From positions 1 through 13,902 of the forward strand of contig CAKZZM010000076.1 in assembly GCA_937885465.1 (NCBI GenBank): DNA of 13,902 bases, written 5' to 3'. The notes under the pieces were generated by a model. That model had not been told where the DNA came from. It saw only the letters and a program-made list of their open reading frames with translations, and did no database searches. This document shows, piece by piece, positions 1-7,553 of the stretch. Source of the DNA: an uncultured Bacteroidales bacterium (lineage in GTDB: Bacteria > Bacteroidota > Bacteroidia > Bacteroidales > Paludibacteraceae). Both the position numbers and the translations under genes were made by a program. Numbering within the stretch: position 1 is the stretch's first letter; each line of letters begins with the position of its first letter.

Positions 1-72
1 TATGGTTTGCAACCTAATCAATATTCTTCGCAAGTCAATCAAACTCTTACTATTGATGACTTGTTTGAATAA
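1..72 (+). CDS. C-terminal tail of an AAA+ ATPase, partial at the left edge
   Basis: Frame 1 is open from the first base to a TAA at 70-72, giving 24 codons that begin YGLQPNQY and end LTIDDLFE. This matches the last residues of the complete ATPase at 454-1875, which read YGLAENAY and end LTMDDLFLH. The spacing is the same and the hydrophobic/DDLF ending is shared. It is therefore the 3' end of a tandem paralogue whose ATPase domain lies outside the window. The downstream 25-base motif and terminator also match those behind the second gene. No catalytic residues are visible in this fragment, so the family call rests only on the paralogue match. Confidence 0.8.
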   Translation, partial: YGLQPNQYSSQVNQTLTIDDLFE

Positions 73-78
73 CTAAAG

Positions 79-103
79 TGAATCACTATGTCAAAGATCA
101 CTT
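79..103 (+). repeat. 25-base 3'-flanking repeat, copy 1
   Basis: The sequence beginning TGAATCACTATG and ending CACTT recurs at 1980-2004 with 23 of 25 bases identical. Both copies lie just behind an ATPase stop codon and just before a hairpin terminator. They are probably remnants of duplicating the whole gene unit, or a shared 3'-end element. Confidence 0.7.
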
Positions 104-105
104 CT

Positions 106-129
106 GCGCGGACTATGCTCCGCGCTTTT
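106..129 (+). terminator. Rho-independent terminator of the upstream ATPase
   Basis: GCGCGGA (106-112) pairs perfectly with TCCGCGC (119-125) across a 6-base loop and is followed by four T. It sits 34 bases behind the stop codon of the partial ATPase. The stem is unusually GC-rich for its surroundings. Confidence 0.8.
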
Positions 130-288
130 ATTCCGCCACGTTATAGACGGGAGTAATAATGGATATTTTAGGTTGATTAGTCATAAACACATTTATTTTG
201 CATATTTTGACAATTTACTATGGCTTATCTCATATTGGTCTTTTATCAATTAACTACTGATTCAAAAGCTATAAATTTTATTTATTCT

Positions 289-323
289 TTCCGAAATCTA
301 TGTATTTTTTTTACATTTCGGAA
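289..323. repeat. Palindromic element A (TTCCGAAA...TTTCGGAA)
   Basis: This inverted repeat has 8-base arms at 289-296 and 316-323 around a T-rich centre, with a second short match (TGTA/TACA) inside. The same arms recur at 352-385 and 1901-1936. It could be a protein-binding site, an RNA hairpin or a small mobile repeat. Confidence 0.7.
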
Positions 324-351
324 TGTATTTTTTAAAAATATAGTATTTTTG

Positions 352-385
352 TCCGAAATCACACTTTTTTCTTGCATATTTCGGA
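352..385. repeat. Palindromic element B, overlapping the ATPase promoter
   Basis: The arms are TCCGAAAT (352-359) and ATTTCGGA (378-385). The right arm falls between the presumed -33 and -7 promoter elements, and the -33 TTG lies between the two arms. A protein bound here would be placed to repress or modulate transcription of the downstream ATPase. The regulatory role is inferred from position. Confidence 0.65.
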
Positions 386-402
386 AATTATTTGTATCTT
401 TG
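372..402 (+). promoter_or_regulatory. Bacteroidetes-type promoter for the ATPase gene
   Basis: A TTG at 372-374 acts as the -33 element and TATCTTTG at 395-402 matches the Bacteroidetes -7 consensus TAnnTTTG, separated by 20 bases. Transcription should start near 408-411, about 45 bases upstream of the ATG at 454. This is the only convincing promoter I found in the window. Confidence 0.75.
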
Positions 403-453
403 CAACGATTTTCAAATGTAAAACTCATAAATGACTAAATTGTAAATAGAATT

Positions 454-1875
454 ATGTTCATCGGGAGAGAGAAACAACAGCAAGAATTGCTGAATTTGCT
501 ACAAAGTGACGAATCGCAATTTTGCGCCATCTATGGTCGTCGCCGCGTTGGAAAGACATATCTGGTAAAAGAGACTTTCAATGGTCAATTCGCATTCAGC
601 CACTCTGGTCTTAACAATGCCACGAAAGAGGAACAACTATGGGAGTTCCGCGAATCGTTGCGTAATGCCGGCATGAAACGTTGCCGTCTTCCAAAGACAT
701 GGTTTGAGGCGTTTCATCTATTGGAGCAACATTTATCAACCCTTCCACAGGTCAAAAAGATTGTCTTTATTGATGAGTTGCCGTGGTTGGACACACCCAA
801 AAGTCGTTTTGTCACGGCTCTGGAGCATTTTTGGAACGGCTGGGCCAATATGCGCAATGATATTATTCTTATTGTCTGCGGTAGTGCTACCTCATGGATC
901 ATCAGCAATATTGTACGAAACCATGGCGGACTGCATAACCGTTTAACCCGGCAAATATATCTGAAACCTTTCTCTTTAGCGGAATGTGAACAATATGTCC
1001 AGATGCGAAACTTATCCATGACGCGCAAAGATATCCTTGAGACCTATATGGTTTTCGGCGGAGTTCCATTCTATTGGAGTCTTTTGAGACCTGACTATTC
1101 GTGGGCACAAAACATTGATAACCTGTTCTTTTCCGAGAATAGCATTTTGCGCGAGGAATTTAACGCATTATATGCATCGCTTTTCCGTTCCCCGCAAGTG
1201 TATATTGATATTGTCACAACGCTTGCTACAAAAAAAATCGGCATGACGTTTGACGAACTCGACAAAGTGTTAAGTACTAATCTCGGCGGAAAACTATCCT
1301 TTAAATTGGAAGAATTGGAACAATGCAATTTTATCCGTTCTTACACAGCTTTGGGCAAAAAGAAAAAAGATACCCGCTACCAGTTGATTGATAACTACAC
1401 CTTATTCTATTTCCAATTTATTGCCAATCCTAAAATAGGCAATCGCACTACGTGGATGACTCTAATCGGGACACCGACCTATCGAACATGGAGCGGCTTG
1501 GCTTTCGAGCGAGTCTGCCTTTTGCATGAAAAGCAATTACTTTCTGCATTAGGTATCTCCGGCATATCGTGCGGTATTTATTCGTGGACTTATCGCCCCA
1601 AAGACGAACAAGAACAAGGTACTCAGATTGATTTGCTCATTGACCGCAGTGATAATGTGATTAACCTGTGCGAAATCAAGTTTTCCGATGAGCCATACCG
1701 TATCACCAAAGAGTATGATGCTTCCCTGCGCAACAAAATCGGCACATTCAAATACGCGACTAATACGCGCAAGGCTGTCCGATTGGTCATGATCACATCG
1801 TATGGTTTGGCAGAAAATGCCTATGCTAATAGCATCCCTAACAAACTAACGATGGACGACTTGTTTCTGCACTAA
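454..1875 (+). CDS. AAA+ family ATPase with C-terminal nuclease-like domain (ATPase_2/DUF234 type)
   Basis: This 473-residue protein has a P-loop ATPase domain with Walker A GRRRVGKT (28-35), Walker B IVFIDE (103-108) and a sensor-1-like strand ending CGSATSW (142-148). A middle helical, probably winged-helix, region follows. The C-terminus carries a PD-(D/E)XK-like core with Asp393 and Glu407-x-Lys409 (sequence CEIKF). This order is known from the archaeal/Bacteroidetes ATPase family with DUF234, which is often multicopy and whose biological role is unsettled; DNA-related or defence roles are guesses. The ATG at 454 fits the GRE start motif at residues 4-6 and lies behind a good promoter. 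It forms its own transcription unit, flanked by palindromes and terminators and convergent with the polysaccharide operon, with no obvious functional link to it. Confidence 0.85.
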   Translation: MFIGREKQQQELLNLLQSDESQFCAIYGRRRVGKTYLVKETFNGQFAFSHSGLNNATKEEQLWEFRESLRNAGMKRCRLPKTWFEAFHLLEQHLSTLPQVKKIVFIDELPWLDTPKSRFVTALEHFWNGWANMRNDIILIVCGSATSWIISNIVRNHGGLHNRLTRQIYLKPFSLAECEQYVQMRNLSMTRKDILETYMVFGGVPFYWSLLRPDYSWAQNIDNLFFSENSILREEFNALYASLFRSPQVYIDIVTTLATKKIGMTFDELDKVLSTNLGGKLSFKLEELEQCNFIRSYTALGKKKKDTRYQLIDNYTLFYFQFIANPKIGNRTTWMTLIGTPTYRTWSGLAFERVCLLHEKQLLSALGISGISCGIYSWTYRPKDEQEQGTQIDLLIDRSDNVINLCEIKFSDEPYRITKEYDASLRNKIGTFKYATNTRKAVRLVMITSYGLAENAYANSIPNKLTMDDLFLH

Positions 1876-1900
1876 TACTCGTTCAAGGTTTCCGGATACT

Positions 1901-1936
1901 TTCCGAAATCCATGCATTTTATATTACATTTCGGAA
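1901..1936. repeat. Palindromic element C, behind the ATPase
   Basis: The arms TTCCGAAA (1901-1908) and TTTCGGAA (1929-1936) are identical to those of element A. It lies 25 bases after the ATPase stop codon, so the gene is bracketed by copies of the same palindrome. Confidence 0.7.
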
Positions 1937-1979
1937 CGTATTGACAAAAAATAGAAATTTTCAGTTGGATTTATTCCTT

Positions 1980-2004
1980 TGAATCAGTATGTCAAAGAGC
2001 ACTT
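1980..2004 (+). repeat. 25-base 3'-flanking repeat, copy 2
   Basis: It matches 79-103 at 23 of 25 bases. As in copy 1, it comes directly before a hairpin terminator behind an ATPase gene. Confidence 0.7.
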
Positions 2005-2005
2005 T

Positions 2006-2033
2006 GCGGAATAACCTCCGCGAGGTGTTTTTT
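2006..2033 (+). terminator. Terminator of the complete ATPase gene
   Basis: ACCTC (2014-2018) pairs with GAGGT (2022-2026) across a 3-base loop, followed by G and six T (2028-2033). An alternative stem, GCGGA (2006-2010) with TCCGC (2017-2021), resembles the first terminator. The T tract touches the stop codon of the convergent pyruvyltransferase gene. On the minus strand the hairpin has no T tract, so it may not terminate the operon efficiently. Confidence 0.65.
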
Positions 2034-2961
2034 ATCTGATAAACTTTATTCCATCAACATCACTAAACCATGTATCATAAAAACTACTGTTTTTCCCATA
2101 CGAATTATCAAACCATATTAAATCATCAGCCTTGCCAAGCAATATACTTAATATGGCGGCATGCAGACGCGTGGAATAAATCTTCTTGTGCGAACCAATA
2201 AGTTGTATTCCCGAATGGATCAAATAAGGTTGGAAGATATGCCGCGCATACCAATCATACATGATAGGCACATATTTCCTTGTTCTACGAAACCATGTTT
2301 TTTGCCAACACTCTTCACTAAATGGCAACCAGTCGCAGATAGTGATGTCGCCTTTTTTTGTCAACTCCAAGAGTTCGGAATGTTCCTTCAGTTCCTTATC
2401 TTCCCGTTTTAGAAGCAACGCCTCTTTTGTCGGTTGGGGCGTTGCCCATCTTGACATGTCTATGCAAAACGCCATATCCGGAACAAGAAGAATCTCATTT
2501 GTAAAATTCTTCTTCAATATTTCATAGGATACTTTGTCCCGTGCACAAATGGTCAAGTGCTTATGTTTAGAGAGAGCCTCCGCACATTCTTTCATATTCT
2601 CCTCATGCTCAAACCACACAGTCTGCGGGAAGAATACGATCTTGTTATCCGGATATTGCTGCACAACATGCATTCTGTACTCTTGAGGCAACGGCCATAT
2701 ATCCCCGAAGTTTCCTCCTCCTTGCAGCAAGATTATTTCATCCTTTGGTATATTCATCGGAATCTCGGTGAAATACGATTGCATACCCTTACGTTTATAC
2801 GGTAATGTGGACAAGAAATCCAATTCTCCTTGCCATATCAACGTATCCCCAACATTGGGATAATACGGCACTTCTAACAGCCAATAATCGCTGTCTATTA
2901 ACGGAGTAAGAGCTTCTTTTATCAGCCCTTGCAGCTGTTCTATTTTATCTATGGTATTCAT
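2032..2961 (-). CDS. Polysaccharide pyruvyltransferase family protein
   Basis: This 309-residue protein has the hallmarks of the PS_pyruv_trans family (exopolysaccharide pyruvyltransferases such as EpsI/EpsO). It has PNVGD at 35-39, LLQGGGNFGD at 78-87, FFPQT at 110-114 and STRLH at 263-267. Family members transfer pyruvate from phosphoenolpyruvate to a sugar to form a ketal, adding negative charge to the polymer; some members have other roles. No signal peptide or membrane segment is seen, so it should act in the cytoplasm on a lipid-linked or nucleotide-linked precursor. Its ATG overlaps the upstream stop codon as TAATG, implying translational coupling. It is the last gene of the operon. 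Confidence 0.87.
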   Translation of the reverse strand: MNTIDKIEQLQGLIKEALTPLIDSDYWLLEVPYYPNVGDTLIWQGELDFLSTLPYKRKGMQSYFTEIPMNIPKDEIILLQGGGNFGDIWPLPQEYRMHVVQQYPDNKIVFFPQTVWFEHEENMKECAEALSKHKHLTICARDKVSYEILKKNFTNEILLVPDMAFCIDMSRWATPQPTKEALLLKREDKELKEHSELLELTKKGDITICDWLPFSEECWQKTWFRRTRKYVPIMYDWYARHIFQPYLIHSGIQLIGSHKKIYSTRLHAAILSILLGKADDLIWFDNSYGKNSSFYDTWFSDVDGIKFIR

Positions 2962-4073
2962 TATTTCTTTGTTAATAATCTCTTTACCTTTCGTATGATT
3001 CGATTACAATAGTTATGAGATGATGCAAACCTATTCCTTACATCAACCCATATTTTTTTGCATAGTCCATATTCCTTGTTTGATTCATATAGTTTGGTAT
3101 TCATGAATGCTTTCATCTGCGGCTGCAACCATTCCGACCCTTCTGCACAAACGCGATTGCGAAATTCTCCGTATGTGGGTGCTTTCAGTTCGGGTATACA
3201 TCCCCAACTAATCCATGAATGTCCATTATAACAATGTATTTCTTTGCAATTATGCCCTATCGCACAAAACGGAATAGGTTTTGAAATATCTTTGTATATA
3301 TTCCAGAAAAGATTAGATTGATAGCACTGCCGCATATCACCGGTAGCAAGATTCAGATATACGCCCCAATCTCCTGCATAGCAAAACTCCTTTCTCGGTT
3401 GTTCAAAAATGGTTAGTTTGTAATCAAATAATTGAGACTTATATTTATCCCCCCACACCTTCTTATATTCATCTCTACTTAGTTCCGTTAATATTGGTAA
3501 CTGTCCTCCTACTCGTTCATCACGAGCTATCGTTATATGAGGAACGGCTCCCAATTCTTTAACTGCCCGTTCAATTATTTCGTCTCGATATGGAATCGCA
3601 TCATCCGATGGAGTCTGCTCTAACGTAAATGAACATCCTGCATCACGAACCATCCGGATATTGTTGAAGAAAGTGTCCAGCAATCCGCGTTCTTTAAGTT
3701 GTAAATAATGGTATGAAAATTTGAAGAATAAGTGTGCAGTTAGTTCTTCAGGGAAAATTGCTATTTCTTCAAATCTCTTAGTTAGCGTCCCGTTAGTTAC
3801 AATAGATATGTAGTGTCCCTCTTCCAATAAAGACCTGATATAATCCAATAGATTCGGAGCGAGAAGCGTTTCTCCTCCTGCGCAGAAATTGAGCATACAA
3901 GTTCCACCAAATCGTTCTTTGGAAAGTGCCTGACGCAAAAATTCTGGACTAAAGTCGAATTTGGGTAATGGTCCCTCAAATAATCGATGCGTTGTGATAT
4001 AGCAATAAGAACACCTAAGTGTACAAGTCGTTACAGGGACATATATTTCAATCCATCTCTTAATCTTATCCAT
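2961..4073 (-). CDS. Radical SAM protein with C-terminal cysteine-rich region
   Basis: The 370-residue protein carries the radical SAM cluster motif CX3CX2C (Cys17, Cys21, Cys24) and the GGE motif (66-68), so it should bind a [4Fe-4S] cluster and S-adenosylmethionine. Further cysteines, including FC-YAGDW, GDMRQC and several before SWGCIPE, resemble a SPASM-type domain that binds auxiliary clusters. SPASM proteins are best known from peptide modification, but no precursor peptide is visible here. Its place between a NodB-like protein and a pyruvyltransferase suggests it acts on a sugar or on the group attached to it; this is inference from context. It starts one base after the stop codon of the upstream gene and overlaps the next by one base. 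The exact reaction cannot be read from sequence. Confidence 0.85.
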   Translation of the reverse strand: MDKIKRWIEIYVPVTTCTLRCSYCYITTHRLFEGPLPKFDFSPEFLRQALSKERFGGTCMLNFCAGGETLLAPNLLDYIRSLLEEGHYISIVTNGTLTKRFEEIAIFPEELTAHLFFKFSYHYLQLKERGLLDTFFNNIRMVRDAGCSFTLEQTPSDDAIPYRDEIIERAVKELGAVPHITIARDERVGGQLPILTELSRDEYKKVWGDKYKSQLFDYKLTIFEQPRKEFCYAGDWGVYLNLATGDMRQCYQSNLFWNIYKDISKPIPFCAIGHNCKEIHCYNGHSWISWGCIPELKAPTYGEFRNRVCAEGSEWLQPQMKAFMNTKLYESNKEYGLCKKIWVDVRNRFASSHNYCNRIIRKVKRLLTKK

Positions 4074-4074
4074 A

Positions 4075-4743
4075 TTATTCGCATATAAATTGATAGCCTA
4101 ACAATCTCAGCAAAGCGATTGTTATAGCCAGTTTAATTTTATTTCTTCTATTTAATGCCCACTCATGAGTAAAGATCACAAGTGGTTGATTGTTCACATG
4201 ATGAGATATTTTATTAATTATCTGACGGAATGTATCTTGCTCAATCCGAATGTTGGTAATCCATTGATTTAATCCCAAAGATGCTATCTTTTGTCCTTCA
4301 TACGTCAAGATAGTCTGCACACCATGATTTTTCAATGTCTCCACATATTCTGCCGGATAATACCAGTAATGCAATCTCAATATTTCCGCAATGGATCTCG
4401 CGCCGGCAAAACGCTCTATCTGCTTATTTGCTTCAACAAACGCACCTTCAAAGTTTGGCATGTAATTATTTTCTTTCTGCTCATCAGAAACTGCATGAAA
4501 TCCAAATTTCAGCCAATCGCTTGCCTCTTCAAGTTCATGTTTATATATATCAGTTACATACTTCAATGTCCATTCTCTGTTTTGTGCATACACATATAGT
4601 GTCATCTTCAGTCCTAACAAACGATGCAAAGCATATATATAACGAAAGAACCTTACGTTGTATATGCTATCACCAGCGTGTGACAATGATCGAAAAGCGT
4701 TGGTAACATCATCAATAGATATATGACATATGTGATTACTCAC
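4075..4743 (-). CDS. Polysaccharide deacetylase-like (NodB-fold) protein
   Basis: The 222-residue protein looks like a short NodB-homology (CE4-like) protein. It has SIDD at 9-12 where deacetylases have TFDD, FGFHA at 80-84, RLHYWYYP at 123-130 and FTHEW at 191-195. In the family the Asp pair and histidines hold a metal and the catalytic base. The usual HxxxH motif is not obvious, since only His83 is clear, so the enzyme may be divergent or have a different substrate. No signal peptide is present, which suggests action on a cytoplasmic precursor. The start overlaps the upstream gene by 8 bases. It could alternatively be a WbmS/YdjC-like hydrolase of the same superfamily fold. Confidence 0.6.
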   Translation of the reverse strand: MSNHICHISIDDVTNAFRSLSHAGDSIYNVRFFRYIYALHRLLGLKMTLYVYAQNREWTLKYVTDIYKHELEEASDWLKFGFHAVSDEQKENNYMPNFEGAFVEANKQIERFAGARSIAEILRLHYWYYPAEYVETLKNHGVQTILTYEGQKIASLGLNQWITNIRIEQDTFRQIINKISHHVNNQPLVIFTHEWALNRRNKIKLAITIALLRLLGYQFICE

Positions 4744-5602
4744 TATAGTTTGCGCATTTATTATATAACTTAGCTATTGGTCGCAACAACTTAGCACCAA
4801 ATCCGGCAATCAATTTTATCTCTTTATTTTTTTTCTTCTTCACGCGTGTTCCGCTGAATGTCCAATCAATTCCTAAAGGAAACGACATTGGAATAGGGAA
4901 TATCCCTCCGTCTTTTATCTCTTTCGCTGTATAGACCGAAACTATATTGAAAGAATGCTTTTTGATGAAATCTATATCTATATTTTTATTTGCTCTTATA
5001 TATTTATTAATCACATCGGGTTTGGCACAAAAAAGGATGTCATTAGTACCATTTATAACAAAAGCATTGGGCCATGTAGAGGAAGGCTGCATAGGAGCAA
5101 AAAAACGGCATTTTTCAATCGGAAGACCTAATGTCGCAGCTTGAAACATTACTTTTTCAATATCTAGTTTATTTAGCAATGCCACATCCGGACGTGTAAC
5201 AATTATAAAATCATAAGTAACACTATGTTTTTTTTCATATTCTATTCGCATCTCGTTGGCTCTATTCATCGAATAAAACATGAAATGCATTCCTGCTGTT
5301 GAAAATGACAGGCTCGGTGTATATGAAGAATTAACAATCTGCTCTTCATGCCATTTCTCTTGATGTTCAACTACATATTCTCTTGGATGATATAAAAGCT
5401 CAATCTTCTCTCCTATCCACGTGCTAACATTTTTAGGTTCCATTCGTTGTTCGTGCCATGGATATGTCTTACTATCTAATTCATCCCAGGTATGCATAAA
5501 TACATCGCAATCATACCTACTCAACAAATTTTCATTTAATGAGTCAGCACAATTCTCAAAATCACGTAAATGTCCGAATAATAAAACTGCTATTTTCATC
5601 AT
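4736..5602 (-). CDS. Probable glycosyltransferase-like polysaccharide protein
   Basis: This 288-residue soluble protein begins MMKIAVLLFGHLRDF, followed by a pattern typical of a Rossmann-like first strand and then DVFMHTWDE (33-41). A strand ending FIIVTRPDV (132-140) provides an acidic RPD motif, where GT-A glycosyltransferases carry DxD. Such proteins are common in capsule and O-antigen loci and are generally treated as glycosyltransferases, but I do not recognise a named family. The C-terminus is Lys-rich and hydrophobic and may touch the membrane. The start codon overlaps the acyltransferase stop as TAATG; a second ATG one codon later is equally possible. An A8 run on the coding strand (complement of 4827-4834) lies in the Lys-rich stretch. 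Confidence 0.55.
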   Translation of the reverse strand: MMKIAVLLFGHLRDFENCADSLNENLLSRYDCDVFMHTWDELDSKTYPWHEQRMEPKNVSTWIGEKIELLYHPREYVVEHQEKWHEEQIVNSSYTPSLSFSTAGMHFMFYSMNRANEMRIEYEKKHSVTYDFIIVTRPDVALLNKLDIEKVMFQAATLGLPIEKCRFFAPMQPSSTWPNAFVINGTNDILFCAKPDVINKYIRANKNIDIDFIKKHSFNIVSVYTAKEIKDGGIFPIPMSFPLGIDWTFSGTRVKKKKNKEIKLIAGFGAKLLRPIAKLYNKCANYSE

Positions 5603-6586
5603 TATTTATTTTTTATATTAAGATAATTTTTAATAAAGCCACATAGAAACAATATTGTTATCATACAAACGAAAGTTTTACATACTATTCCTAAATTTGA
5701 ATTAATCGGTACATTGTATGCATTTTCGAGCACATTCACTGTGATATACAATGGTATAGCATGCACAACATAAAATATCATAGCATTTCTACCTATAAAT
5801 CTTAAAAAATGGAAACTATATATATGTACTGCCCATTCACTAATTTTATTTAAAACCAGTATTCCACAAAAGCAAGCAGGAAACCATAACAGATAATCAT
5901 ATCCTGTTCTATCTACTAAACATTGGTTAATCCGTATATCAACAAAAGGCGAGTGCAGCATCAAAACGGAAACCATATATCCCATAAACGCCCCTATAAT
6001 TATCCACAAATTCTTCTCTTTCCCCTGCATCCAATAGCCCAAACTAAAAAAACATAATCCCGTTGCTGTATTTGCTATTATGTCTGGAATAGATTCATTA
6101 TGAGTCAAATTTATCAAATAACCAATTATTGTCCCCAACAAAGCGATTGACAATGGGTTTAATTTTTTTAATAAAATATTTCCGATGTTAATAACCATAA
6201 ACAGAGTTAATAAAAACCACAATGGCCCATTACAAACAATTAGATTCTCATACATCAAACGCCTTAGCGGATAAATTAATAGTGCTTCTTTCAAAGATGT
6301 TGTTCTCCATACTAACTGAACTATTACATAAACAACATATCCAACGGCAGACCATACCGCGAATACCCTTAACAACTTATGCCCCCCCCCTATTCGCTAC
6401 AGCGCCAACGTTTCCTATTTTAAAAAAATAACCACTTTTATAGAAAAACCACGGCATAAAAAAGAACAATAACCGATGAAAATAATGTCCATAATGAGTC
6501 CCTGGTATGCCACAATGCCCCAGCATCATCCATAGAATCATAATGCCTGCAGATAGATCTACATATTTAATGCGTTTTCTTTCCAT
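5602..6586 (-). pseudogene. Acyltransferase family 3 membrane protein, split by a G9 tract (probably phase-variable, drawn in the OFF state)
   Basis: Two frames together make one OafA/NodX-type acyltransferase. The first (6586-6377) encodes the typical start IKYVDLSAG and the conserved helix-1 His24 (LGHCG), then PWFFYKSGYFFK. It ends in NRGGA and a stop within the G tract. The second (6375 or earlier to 5602) continues with several membrane helices, including LWFLLTLFMVINIG and FIGRNAMIFYVVHAI. Joined, they give about 330 residues, a normal length for the family, which transfers acetyl or other acyl groups to polysaccharides at the inner membrane. With 9 G the frame breaks; with 8 or 11 G it is restored. 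Both halves are otherwise intact, which argues for a reversible switch or a sequencing error rather than old decay. Confidence 0.85.
6382..6390 (-). repeat. Homopolymeric G9 tract inside the acyltransferase gene
   Basis: There are nine C on the plus strand, so nine G on the coding strand, in an AT-rich gene. The reading frame shifts exactly here. Upstream the codons read AAT AGG GGG GGG GCA TAA; with one G fewer they read through as ...GGG CAT AAG TTG into the downstream frame. It is the predicted slippage site. Confidence 0.9.
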
Positions 6587-6631
6587 GTATTACAAATGCA
6601 TTAACAATATCTTTACATAACAATGTGTGGA

Positions 6632-7546
6632 TTAGCGATTTAGTAAACGTTTTACTAAATTTCTGAAAAACTTCCTCCGCTTTGAATTGTCAAAGTCTTT
6701 GCTTAATTTCCAACGGAGTCTTTTATCGGATCTATCTTCTCTGTCTAAATGAAAAAGCATATAGGTATCGTCATTCACGGCAATCTGGCTTGAAGACCAA
6801 TGTGTATTCATTGTGGAAATAATATCTAACTGTGTAGAATTGTCTAATGTGGGTAAAACTTCAATGACTCCACAAGGAGCTTTGTATTGGGGGAAGCGAT
6901 TTAGATGATATCCTTTTTCAATAATTAGATATGCAGCAAACATTTCCATTTCGAAACAACTCCATTCATCGCGCCATCTTTGATTATTTTGTTGGTATAA
7001 CCAATGGAAGAAATCAGGTAATAAATCACATTTATATACTTGTATTTCGTTAAACCAAATACCATAATGATAACACCGAAATTCTTTAAGCATTTTAGAG
7101 TTCGTAAGTACCCCCAATTCGAAGAAACACAATATTTGTCTCCATCTACCTACCAATTTGTTTGCATTGAGAAAGGTTCTGTTATTCCAAATATACTGAC
7201 ATAGATTGTAGAAATCTCCATTCTTAACGAAAATCGATTCACAATCTACCAGTACCAGATAATCATACTCGTTCATCAACGACTCCAGTGCATACATTTT
7301 CTTAATTACAATCTTTGACTTATAAGATTGCAAATTGTCAGGAAGAACAAGGGAGTTAATATGTCCTAACGACATCGTTAGTGTTTCAAATTTATTTTTT
7401 TGTTCCTCATTAGAGAAAACAAAAAACATATCTTCCATAATGTCTAACTCCACTTTAGATTTAAGGAGATTATATCCTAACTCAAAGTGATTCTTCATAT
7501 CATAAATAGGGCAAATAAACGCTACTTGTTTACTATTCTTTTCCAT
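6632..7546 (-). CDS. Probable glycosyltransferase, complete copy (GT-A-like)
   Basis: This 304-residue protein begins with QVAFICPIYDMKNHF and contains YDYLVLVDCES (95-104), in which Asp101-x-Glu103 is placed like a DxD metal/nucleotide-sugar motif. A strongly basic tail may help membrane association. I do not recognise a named family, and the glycosyltransferase call rests on fold-like pattern and context. Its first ~50 residues are clearly homologous to the truncated fragment at 10413-10655, which shares VAFICP-YD, NHF and FFVFSNEEQ. It begins 7 bases after the nucleotidyltransferase at 7554-8282, suggesting it may use the product of that module. A 45-base gap separates it from the acyltransferase downstream. 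Confidence 0.6.
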   Translation of the reverse strand: MEKNSKQVAFICPIYDMKNHFELGYNLLKSKVELDIMEDMFFVFSNEEQKNKFETLTMSLGHINSLVLPDNLQSYKSKIVIKKMYALESLMNEYDYLVLVDCESIFVKNGDFYNLCQYIWNNRTFLNANKLVGRWRQILCFFELGVLTNSKMLKEFRCYHYGIWFNEIQVYKCDLLPDFFHWLYQQNNQRWRDEWSCFEMEMFAAYLIIEKGYHLNRFPQYKAPCGVIEVLPTLDNSTQLDIISTMNTHWSSSQIAVNDDTYMLFHLDREDRSDKRLRWKLSKDFDNSKRRKFFRNLVKRLLNR

Positions 7547-7553
7547 AATTTTC

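Larger units (their letters stand above)
73..453. other. Intergenic region between two ATPase paralogues
   Basis: This 381-base gap is very AT-rich. In order it holds a 25-base repeat, a hairpin terminator, two palindromic CCGAAA/TTTCGG elements and a Bacteroidetes-type promoter. Bases 130-288 show nothing I recognise. A 72-codon open frame at 220-438 runs across the palindromes and promoter and is composed of Phe, Ile, Leu and Asn as expected from AT-rich noncoding DNA, so it is not called as a gene. Confidence 0.7.

Noticed and set aside
220..438. 72-codon open frame on the plus strand before the ATPase
   Set aside because: It crosses two palindromes and the promoter, has an AT-driven composition and shows no family resemblance.
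1980..2004. TTTGACAT on the minus strand as a possible promoter element
   Set aside because: No TAnnTTTG motif follows at the proper distance, and the bases are better explained as the 3'-flanking repeat.
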